Assembly: GCA_025201765.1 (NCBI GenBank)
Contig: MU623395.1
Coordinates: 124,001-188,000, forward strand
Direction of reading: 5' to 3'
Source of the DNA: Daldinia sp. FL1419
Taxonomy: Eukaryota; Ascomycota; Sordariomycetes; Xylariales; Hypoxylaceae
Length of the DNA: 64,000 bases
A program made the position numbers and the translations under genes. Under the pieces are notes generated by a model that did not search any database, was not told the origin of the DNA, and worked only from the letters and a program-made list of their open reading frames with translations. Below, one piece after another: positions 55,345-64,000 of the stretch; position 1 is the first letter of the stretch; each line of letters begins with the position of its first letter.

Positions 55345-58208
55345 TTAAGTAGGCCGCTTGAAAGGATGCGCCTCGGTATTCAATACCCACTCATCTAAGC
55401 TGATGAGGTTGGGGTCTGAATATCTACGAAATCAATCAGTGATTTGTTTCTACAAATATTCGGGTGTTGGTATGTGCCGACTTACAATAGGTAAAAATAT
55501 TTGAGCGTTTCGGCCAACCAGAAACTTTCCATCTCGTCGTTCTTGACGGGATTCTCCGAAAGGACGTTGTTGATGGCGCTGTTGCCAACTTCCGTCCGAG
55601 TGTGGTTAACGATGGCGTTGAACATGTCCCATCCCTTCTCTTGCCAAGAGCTGTCGCCTGTGATGCGGTACATGTACCAAACAGACTCGATGGCTTCCGG
55701 CCTGCGACAAAAGGGTTAGCCAAACTGCAAAACTAATGACACCATACGACTATGTTTAGGTAACTATTGGACAAAATTCACTCACCGAAGAATATACGCA
55801 TGGTAATTGGCGCTAACGAAGCCGGGAGGGAGGTTATCCGATTGAATACGGTTTTGCGCGTAGTCCTTGGTGGACATCGGGCGTGTCGGTTCCGGAACGT
55901 CGTCGTCTTCTTCCGACTGAAGGGGAACCTGACTATCCCCTTCGGATTTATCCGTTGGGCCGCGTATCGGCGAAGGGGGAGCTCTCTTATGGATTCCAAC
56001 ACTCCCCGAATCACCCTTGCTTGAACCTATTCCATCGGCTACCGTACCCAGATTCTGGTGTCCCTTCATTGTCGCCTTCTCCGTATTATGCAGCTTTTTG
56101 ACCTTTCGTTCCTCTTGTTCCTCTTCGAATTTCCTTACCTCTTCGTCGTGGACATCGTGAAGAGGATCTAGCCATTCCCAGTACAGAGTCTCGTTCCAAT
56201 GGCAATTGTTTGCCTCTTCACAGGGAACAAGGGTAGCGCCTTCGGGCATAATACCAGTCGGCGTGCTTTCGTAAGCCCATACGCAACCATCGGTGAGCTT
56301 CTTTCCAATCTCTACGTCTTCTGGCATTTCGAATATTTTTCCTCCCATACCAAACATCCCCCCGAGGAAGCAGGTAAGATGTGTTACTTCCCACTCCATT
56401 ATTGCATCAGTCTCTGGATTCCCTTTCGTGCTGATCTTAGCAGAAAATAGGATATCACGATCATCAGGAACCATGGGCCGGTATAGCAGCCATTTCTTGA
56501 CCGCCGCGGAAACTTTAGTGTGTAGGGTTTTATACTTGGGTTCAAGACCACCGAGGAGCAGCCATTGCTTAGGGAAGTATTCATACGTGCTGTCTTGACT
56601 CCCGCCCATGCTATACTGCTGGTTGGAATAGAACGACCCGGAGGTGAGCCCTTGAGGAACGCATTTATCCTTTTTTGGTTCTTTCGAGTCGTTGCTACGG
56701 CTACGTGATACGGTACTTGTTTCTCCCCTATCACTCTTGGGAGAAGCCGTCTTCTCTGACGGCGCATATATTTCCTCACCGTTGGTTACGATCTTTACCG
56801 ACTTAGTCCCGTCGTCGTTAGGCGTTCCCACTTGGGAGCGGCTTTGTAGGGATTTACTAGAGCCGGACTTCTGAAGCTCGATCTGTCGCTGCTCTTCTTC
56901 TTCTGCTTCTTGGGCGGCGATAATCGCCTCTGCAGTCTTATTACATCCGCTTGCATCGACATGTTCCGGGAAAATACCAGGAACTGCCGTTCCCCGCTCC
57001 TGCCATTCATAGAAGGCATCCGTGATGCGTGCTACGGCATCATAGTACTTGTTCTCTTTCGTGATCTGTGCGAGACGGGTAAATTCCATGGCGAGAGAGC
57101 CCAATTCGGCGACACTGGCCCCTTGGGCCTTCTTGGGAAGCGACGCAACTGCCGGTTTCCAGTTATAATATAGAATGGGCATACGGTTGGGTGTGTCGAA
57201 GACACCCATCAGGATCTCGGCAAGCTCGAGCGCCTTCTCTAAAAGGATATCGTATCCTCCAGCCTTACCGCCACTGACATCGTACGCCGCGACTAACCCT
57301 CCGAGATAACGAATAGTGGTTTCGAAGACAGGAATCTCAGAACGATATTCGGAGGTGGTAAAATCGATCTTTCCCACCTCGATAAGCGCCTCTTCAAACT
57401 CCTCTTTCATGCCCATGATCCACAGCGTGTCTAGCGCGTCGACCAGAGTCGCAGCCCAGCCGCAGAAGGGATCGCGAAATTTCTTGGACACCGGGCTCAG
57501 CTCGTCGTGTCCTTTAGCGTAGGTCATATAACCGTTCCAGCCACGAATCATCTCAGCCTTGACCTTGGAAAGGCGTTCCAGACGCTTTTCCCGGACCTGG
57601 GGCAACTCCTTATCGAAATCATACTGTATCGTAGGTATAACTTTGGGCTTTCCGGTCGGTAAGGGGATTATCTCATCTTCGGGGACGGGATAATGCTCGG
57701 GGAACTTCTTCCAGTGCTTAGTCGGGTCGCTCTCCGTCTTGGGCTTTTGCATACCCGGTTTTCCGTGGACGCCTTTGCCCTTGGCACCTTGGCCAACATT
57801 CTTATCCGGTATATTGATCAAGGGTACTGTGGTGGTCTTCGCGGCGCCGTCCTTATCGTACACGACTACTTTGGTCTTACCGGCGTCCGTGGAGGGGTCA
57901 AATTTGTCAAGGACGTCTTCGCTGGTAGTGGGTTTCAAACTGGGGATCTTAACCCCTTCCTGCTCCTGGCGTGATATTTCGTTATCTCCATCTGAATACC
58001 CAGCACCGGTCTTGCCGGGGAGAGGCTTCTGAGATTGCTTGTTAGTTGTACCGAAATCTCGCTCTGGCGACGACTTGGGCGGGGCTTTATAGGGAATAGC
58101 CGCCGAGACGGATTCCCACTGCTCGCTATCCTGGGAAACGCGATATAGCAAGAATACGACGATGGCGGCGAAGAAGACGTAGTAACGGTATCTACGTAGG
58201 CGCAACAT
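55345..58208 (-). CDS. GH47 class I alpha-1,2-mannosidase, large type II membrane form
   Basis: Three exons: 58208-55786, 55701-55486 and 55423-55345, 905 aa, both introns in frame. The start at 58208 puts MLRLRRYRYYVFFAAIVVFLLY at the N-terminus, a basic tail then a signal anchor, so the enzyme is luminal in ER or Golgi. A stem region rich in Lys/Pro/Ser runs to about 200. The (alpha/alpha)7 barrel shows GWNGYMTYAKGHDEL, DALDTLWIMG, FETTIRYLGGL with a catalytic Glu, DSTYEYFPKQWLLLG with a catalytic Asp, GIMPE, LRPEAIESVWYMYRITGD with a catalytic Glu, and NTEAHPF, whose Thr binds Ca2+. Two long charged, low-complexity inserts interrupt the domain. Family members trim alpha-1,2-mannose from N-glycans. 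Against about 500-650 aa for most fungal members, this one is unusually long. Confidence 0.93.
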
Positions 58209-59820
58209 CTCTGCGATCGCAAGACGTAGAGAGCAGCTGAGAGGCGGGGCAAGGGTGAACAATTGACCCTTCAGCCTTCAATTCGACGGCTCGTTCGCGC
58301 GAAGCCGGTGAAGGACAGGAAAAGACGTAAAGACGAGCATTAACCAAGAGCCAATTCTATCATTTTATCCGAAAATTACACATGAATCGTTTAGACGAGA
58401 TCTAACAAGTCTAGAGCTAATACGGCGTAATCTTAAGTGGACGAAGCGATGTGGGATACGAGCTTCAATCGACCGAGGCTAAGCAAGCAACGAAAGAACA
58501 ATTCGATTCGATCTGATCTATTTTGTCAAGACTAACTGACGATAAGGATGAAAAAGAGAGATATATATAAAAATAAGAATAACAGAAGTATCAAAATAGA
58601 ACGATATCCGCCAAGAACAATAGAGGGATAGAAGAGCGATTGTATAAGACGAATTAGAAGGGACAGATTGTCGACGATCGGCGAGAAGGACCACGACTGC
58701 ACAACTGCACAACTGCACAACTGATAATTGCCGTGCCGCAGGGCGGATGAAGTACTGGAAAATAGAAGTGTCAGGGGTCCTAGATGCGAAAGCTGAGCGG
58801 ATAAGGCCACAGGGAGTCTTGGCGGGCTCCTTTATTGGATATGTTGGTGGAAGCCAAGAAAGCCATCATGTCGTCGGAGGCTTGTGCTTTGCGCCAGTTC
58901 GACCCACTGCGACAACGCTTGGGAACTTGGAACACGGGAAAAAAAAATAAAAATAAGATCTGACAAATAGAGGAGTCTATCGAATATCTTTTGATAAGAG
59001 ATATCTACCTTCCAAGTCCTAACCTAAGTCAAGATTTGCGGCAAGATATAAAAGTTAGTAAGACTTATGAGACGAAAAAAGAAAAGGCATTAAAAGGTAA
59101 AGAGTAAGCACTACACAGGTACGCCCGAAGGGACTAACCTACCTCCTAAGGGACCTACCTCATTAGGCAGCGACAATTGTCCATAGCTACCTCCCCTTCT
59201 ATGCGTTCCACTAACCTTAGGTAAGTGCAATGCCATAAAGCCATTACATGTATATCGGTGATACAGAGTTTGGCGGCGTTTCTCGTCCCGCAATTCCGCT
59301 TTAAATAGACCCAGGCTACAAAGTCGTATTCTCCGCCGTGGCTATGGTAGTACAGACACAGTCTAGACAACCTAGACCCTGAAATCGGGACTGTCGCTTT
59401 ACCTTTTTCGGGTTTTCCCCCCCTTCCTGTTCGCAACTCAAAAGTCCGGCAACAAATCAGGAGCAAACCAGCTAATTTATTACGGGCAATATTTATATAT
59501 TATCGAATCAAACAATTTTCTAACGGAAACGTACGTCTTGATCGCGTATAACGCAATAATACACACACGAAAAAAAAAAAAAAATCTTCAAAATGGGGTA
59601 TGGATAGGATTCATCGTACTCGCAAATTGACCGTATCGTCCAAATTGACGATCTTTGTGGGGTGCGTCGAACCCTTGGTACATGGCTGAATGGCTGAATG
59701 GATGACGGGTCCCCCGGTCAAATCACCACGCGAGATGCTCGTAACGTTCCCTACGAGCTCTAAATTGACCATAACCTAGCTGCGATAGCCGCACGAGCTT
59801 GCTTGCCGATAAAAAAGATG
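58209..59820. other. Intergenic, no supported gene
   Basis: About 1.6 kb. An 8-bp tandem repeat lies at 58696-58723 and an A17 tract at about 59568-59584. ORFs up to 103 codons lack motifs. Confidence 0.45.
58696..58723. repeat. Tandem repeat, 8-bp unit ACTGCACA x3.5
   Basis: Three exact copies followed by ACTG. Confidence 0.85.
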
Positions 59821-60562
59821 TCACTGCTTTCTCGAACGTAGCATTGGAGTGCATGGTGGTGGTCCGCCGTATCGCACTTCGATGTCTTGCGCCTTGAAAC
59901 CACATCGGTCGCAGATGCCCATGCCTCGCATTCCCGCGTCGAGATAACATGGAATATCGAGATTATCCGCCAACTTCGTCGCCCATCCCATAAGAGCCGA
60001 TGCGTAACCTTTTCCTCGGCTGCTAGACTTTGTTATGACGAACTCGATAACTGCGAGGATTAGGTTCGCTATCCAGGGACGTTTGAATCCGGTGATGACT
60101 TACAAACATGACCCTCTTTTCCTACGACGAGATAGTGGGCTCTCGATAGGGGCTCAAAGAATTCCGACAGTTTTTGTTCGCTAACCCCTGGTATATCCTC
60201 GCATCGCGACCATCGCGTCTTCCACGACTTGCCGGTGATATTTTGACCCGGGCGAACGATATGGGCGATTGCGAGTGCTACCGGTCTACCTGTACTTCGC
60301 TTAGCAACCGATTCTGATGCATGATCCACGATAGTTCCACGATGGTCCACGCACTGTTAAGATTCCTAACTACTGCGACCTTCGTCTCAGGTCTATAGTA
60401 AGACTTGTGACCCAAGAAGTTATCGAAACTTCGTTGCAGCCATTTTCGCCCCCCATCCGTATGGGGAAACACAATTTCGCCTGGTCCGCTAAAGGCTTCC
60501 CAAAATATCTCGACGAGATCAGGGATATCATCCGTGTTTGCTAGGCTTACTTTTCCGGCCAT
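59821..60562 (-). CDS. GNAT-family N-acetyltransferase
   Basis: Three exons: 60562-60374, 60299-60104 and 60050-59821, 204 aa. The second intron (60103-60051, GTAAGT...CGCAG) is clear. The first is less certain: GTAGTT at 60373 to GCTAAG at 60300 keeps the frame and gives KVA-RSTGRPVALAIAH, but a shorter 41-nt alternative (donor at AACA/GTGCGT) also fits. The fold begins VSLANTDDIPDLVEIFWEAF (beta1-alpha1), then AHYLVVGKEGHV-FIEFVIT, motif A SSRGKGYASALMGWATKLAD with the R-G-x-G-x-A acetyl-CoA loop, and CYLDAGMRGMGICDRCGFKAQDIEVRYGG, the motif-B arch. These are typical of small fungal GNATs. The acceptor substrate is unknown. Confidence 0.85.
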
Positions 60563-61345
60563 TGTCGTGATCAGTACTGTTTGCTATTTGACTATCGTCG
60601 GTGGAGAGTATGATTGATCATCATCTACAAGTGGCTACCTGGTTATTTTATCTTCGATCAATTCGACCATTTTAGAGTTTACAGCTTTCCAGCTCGCCGA
60701 CCCGTTACGTTGTCAAGTCTAACTTTACTCATGATAACATTTGACAGCTGTGCTTGGTATTACTTTAAGCTTGTTTTCCCGCTAGCACTTCGAATGACAG
60801 GTCGTCATTGTGATTCATGGATTGACACTTACTACGGCTTCGAATACGAGGGCGGTTCGTCAGCTTTGGTCGATGATATCCTCCACATGGTCTTCATCTG
60901 GATAATTTTCAAACCCAAATCAATGAAGAATTGCCGTCTTCAAACGTCAGCAAAGTTTCCCGATGCATATTCGTACAAATGAGCAATGCTCGGCTTTTGC
61001 TAAACACGTTTTTATTCAAAGTAGTGGTATACGGATAGCACTCGCAAGCCATGCTACGAATAAAGAGCCCATTACGAAATTCTTGCGGGCCCACGGACAT
61101 ACTGGTGATGTCTTATATTAGTTCTAACCCCGCCTCAACGTAATAAATGACCTCGTCTATTACCCCTCTACTATCCAGATATGGTGGATTGAAAGACGGC
61201 TACCTAGCTGCTTAACTTTCCCAAGACCGAATAGAAGCGTTATGCTGGGGCATGGATCAGACACTATCGAAAAGGTCGTCATCTGCATAGGATCTGGCCT
61301 GTTTAGGCGTTGCAACTTTGCCACCAAATCATAATCGTGTTACGA
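60563..61345. other. Intergenic, no supported gene
   Basis: About 780 bp between the GNAT gene's start and the 3' end of the membrane-protein pseudogene. A 122-codon plus-strand ORF at 60614 reads through AT-rich DNA, is hydrophobic and aromatic, and has no motif or intron context. Not called. Confidence 0.4.
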
Positions 61346-62953
61346 TCACCTCTTCAAAGGTATCTGCAGATGTGTCTGATTATCAAGGAGTACCATTTCC
61401 GGCTCCTGTTCGGCAACGGATTCGTAATGTCCTGGGGAATTCACAGTTTCCACCTGAGGCGTGCAAGTCGCACAGTATCGTGCCTCTTCCATACTCTTGA
61501 CGCAGGACTTATCAACAATCATAACGAAACTCTTCCAGATTGCCTGTAGCAAACTAAATCGGTCACCAGCACGGAAATGATGAGATTACCAGCAGATTTC
61601 AGCTGGGGAACCTGGCAGAGGTATTCGGCGGCTATCACAGACTGGTCGACCCTGAGCTTTACGTCAGGGAATTGGGATCGGTCAAAGCCGGGTTGGTATA
61701 TGAGTAGATCTCCACAGCAGTCGACACCATAAGCAAGATTTCTTCCTTAGGATATCGTTGGCGTGATTCATGCCAGAGGTTAGATTCTCTAAAAGATCTG
61801 GTCGAGCGAGCATATTCGGCATGCCGTCGCTATTTCAGCCGAGATCTGCCATCGTCGTGAATCACATGGCCTTGCCTAGCGCCGCCGCCGAGCGCCATAT
61901 ACCGGGCGTCGGCCGCTCGAACGTCGCGGGATGATCTGGACTATTGGCGAGTTCCGTAATGGATGTGGTATTGCGGTATCGATTGTTCGTGAACGCGACG
62001 CCGGTAGCGTTCAGTGAAATGAAGAAGCAAGATCCGAATTTCAGAAATTCGATGTCGTTGACTTGCTCTTCTATCGTCCCCTTTAGCGCGATATTGCGCT
62101 CTAGGCCTACGACACCCTTAAAGAATGGAGGTGACTTCCTCAACATATTCTCGTCGAAGAATTGCTGCATAATAGTCAGCCAGTCTACGAATAATGGTTA
62201 GCTATTTTCATTTATACGTGGAAAACATGCCCATCTGTTGGACCCGGCCTAGGAACTTCAGCTCCCGCGGTAAGATGAGGCTCAGAACAATAAAGGGATA
62301 TTACATACACGTTCCAAGAAGAGAATAACCCCAATATATGTTTGGCGACTCTGTCTTATTTAGGCTGAAAAACATTGATTGTACTATATTCGGCCTCGGG
62401 AGGACGTCATACGTGTTCAGCATTTCAAAGTATGTCCGACCATTCACGGACCCCTCGTCTATATAACATTCAGTCATCGCGGTGGCGGTCCACCCATCGG
62501 GGATATCTGGAGCTGCCCGGGCGACCGGTCGGTTGCTTCGAACTGGATTTTGATATAAGTTATATTACAGTTATGTACCTGGCTGCTCTTGCATATCGGC
62601 GAGCCCTGGTAGATCTTCGTCCCATCGTCCTCGAGGTGCCATACACGCGACAAGGTATACGGGAACGCCCTTTTGTTGGTATAAATAGTACTCCGTACCT
62701 GAATCTCCACCGACGAGCAGGAGGCTCGAGCACCCACCAGATACGATGGCCACTTCGAGAGCCATCCGTTGTTGGCCTCCGTTGCGTTCGGGTCTTGCGA
62801 GGACTGCGGGACGAGCTCGTAACTGGTTGCCGCAACGTTGAGGAACGAAACGAGAGCTGTAGCTACGATGAATAGTACAACTACCGCGGGAGTGAACCAC
62901 TTAAGCGGATACACACGCGTGACGCCGTATGAAAAGAAAGATTGATGCGCCAT
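61346..62953 (-). pseudogene. Pseudogene of an uncharacterised two-TM fungal membrane protein
   Basis: The 5' part from ATG 62953 is intact: MAHQSFFSYGVTRVYPLKWF, then TM PAVVVLFIVATALVSFL, and an extracellular part. At about 62490 the frame shifts (SPMG to WTATAMTECYID), continues to NIYWGYSLLGT, and an intron-like GTATGT...CGTAG leads into DWLTIMQQFFDEN. After LGKAM an in-frame TGA (61862-61864) replaces an expected Trp, and a second TGA (61835-61837) follows nine codons later. Further pieces NMLARPDLLENLTS, YLCQVPQLKSAGNLIISVLVTD and LLQAIWKSFVMIVDK occur in different frames. In relatives I recall, these form one protein with a C-terminal TM (the last two pieces). Two stops and at least two frameshifts argue for a real, recent pseudogene rather than one error. 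Confidence 0.75.
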
Positions 62954-63401
62954 GGCTAGGCGATGCTGATATTTACCCTCACATGTAAACGGGAGAAACA
63001 AGGACTTACATACGGAAATCTATAGTCGAACTATTATATTACTATCTCTTAAGGTTACGCTAGTAGAGATTATAGACACCAGTATAGGGTCGCTTTCAGT
63101 TTAAAGAGACAGAGGTATCGACTAAAAATATTTCATATATCTCGACCAGCGGTGCTCGTCTGTTTAGAGCTTAGGGCTGAGAAGAACTACGTATGACTAC
63201 GTAGTATAAAGAAACAGGGGCTAAAATCTCAACCGAGATCCAATCCGTTCAGATTCTATTCAGATCAAGCTAGTATCCGCCAAGAAACGCACCTGCGGCC
63301 GAGTGCAAATTGCCTGCATCGCTACGCTGGTAGGTCAAGCAGTTCCTGTCCATTTTCATATTCTAAAGGCCCAAGTTCTTACATTCATTTTGCAATTTTA
63401 T
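62954..63401. other. Intergenic between pseudogene and acid phosphatase
   Basis: About 450 bp, AT-rich, no gene seen. Confidence 0.45.
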
Positions 63402-64000
63402 TCAAGTAATTCGCCGGCAAGCGCTTTCCCATCTATCGCTACCGTAGGTAGAGTTGAGCGCCGATTGCACCTTGGCTGTGTTGATAAACTCATCGAAGGC
63501 ACACGACCCATACTTGTCAATCTTGCAACCGATTGGGCGTAAGCCATAATTCGCACCGTTAAGAATTAGCTGAATCCTACTCTCGCCGTCGCATTCTAGC
63601 CGCTGCCAGAGCATGTTGGCGGCGAACGGAAATAGCCTCGCAGCCCTCCAGGCCCGATCAGGGTCCGCCGGTCCAGCGGGCGGGTATGACTTATCGGACG
63701 CCAGGCCTAACGCCGTTAGGCCCAGCGCGATGGTCTTGTCGTGACCAAAACCTAATGCGAGTTTGGGTCCTGCGTCTTGCTGCAGGAAGTTTGTCATATT
63801 GGCGACTAGGAGACTTCCAAGTACGGAACCCATATCGCCAGGAAGCCCATATCCCGCGAACCCCCGCATCCGAAGATCATACTCGTATTCGTTGTCTGCT
63901 ATTTCTTTGGGCAGGAATATGTTACACCAATGGGACGAGTCGACGCCCCAGATGGCAGTTTCGTATGCGCATGAATACAGCATGCCGCTAATATGCATAT
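63402..64000 (-). CDS. Histidine acid phosphatase family protein, C-terminal part (cut by window edge)
   Basis: The frame is open from the window edge to TGA at 63402-63404, about 198 residues; the 5' part, with the catalytic RHGxRxP, lies beyond the window. Visible features are YSCAYETAIWG and HWCNIF (a conserved cysteine pair region), the catalytic HD motif in FGHDKTIALGLTALGL (proton donor Asp), ARLFPFAANMLWQRLEC, ILNGANYGLRPIGC and SCAFDEFINTAKVQSALNSTYGSDRWESAC. This is the C-terminal half of fungal phytase/acid-phosphatase-type enzymes, which release phosphate from phosphomonoesters such as phytate outside the cell. The cysteines suggest secretion. Whether the 5' part is intact cannot be seen. 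Confidence 0.85.
   Translation of the reverse strand, partial: MHISGMLYSCAYETAIWGVDSSHWCNIFLPKEIADNEYEYDLRMRGFAGYGLPGDMGSVLGSLLVANMTNFLQQDAGPKLALGFGHDKTIALGLTALGLASDKSYPPAGPADPDRAWRAARLFPFAANMLWQRLECDGESRIQLILNGANYGLRPIGCKIDKYGSCAFDEFINTAKVQSALNSTYGSDRWESACRRIT

Noticed and set aside
1..64000. Secondary-metabolite cluster, CRISPR array, rRNA or virus-derived sequence
   Set aside because: No polyketide, peptide or terpene synthase, no spaced direct repeats, no rRNA-like block and no viral gene was seen.

Overview
The window looks like nuclear DNA of a filamentous ascomycete (Pezizomycotina, probably a sordariomycete). The coding genes carry short introns (mostly 48-125 nt) with GTAAGT-type donors, CTAAC/CTGAC branch sites and YAG acceptors. 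The gene families are typical of such fungi: an AIM24 protein, a Fig1 membrane protein, a fungal rhodopsin-domain receptor, DUF1996, and a PIP-kinase-like protein. Intergenic DNA is AT-rich and studded with TACCTAGGTA and ACCT/AGGT motifs. There are no prokaryotic features, no CRISPR array and no rRNA.

Left part (1-23 kb): PIP-kinase-like gene (-), a decayed small gene (-), an MFS monocarboxylate-transporter-like gene (-), AIM24 (-), a kinesin-10-like motor with a C-terminal helix-hairpin-helix region (-), a conserved hypothetical Cys/His protein (+), a small hypothetical protein (-), a long gene-poor stretch with a possible relic of an F-box/ankyrin-type gene, and an L-arabinitol/sorbitol dehydrogenase (+).

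Middle part (23-47 kb): mostly plus-strand oxidative enzymes. These are a secreted multicopper oxidase, a vanillyl-alcohol-oxidase-family flavoenzyme, a CYP52-like P450, and a secreted dienelactone hydrolase. Among them lie a fungal 7TM receptor and minus-strand genes for an unknown 177-aa protein, an unknown tail-anchored protein and a DUF1996 secreted protein. Gene-poor DNA here holds a MITE of about 600 bp with 22-bp perfect inverted ends and TTA flanks (44.4-45.0 kb), and a possible tRNA-derived SINE relic (36.6 kb).

Right part (47-64 kb): Fig1 (+), a Ser/Thr-rich surface-type protein (+), an amino-acid permease (-), a very large GH47 alpha-mannosidase (-), a GNAT acetyltransferase (-), a pseudogene of a two-TM fungal membrane protein (-), and the 3' end of a histidine acid phosphatase (-) cut by the window edge.

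The genes are mostly independent housekeeping or secreted/membrane functions. The only hint of a working group is the oxidative/aromatic set between 25 and 46 kb, and that is inference from family names and position only. I did not find a clearly new molecular system. The strongest unlisted structure is the MITE. The most informative gene-level oddities are the flavoenzyme with an 11-nt microexon and no octamerization loop, and the freshly decayed membrane-protein pseudogene.
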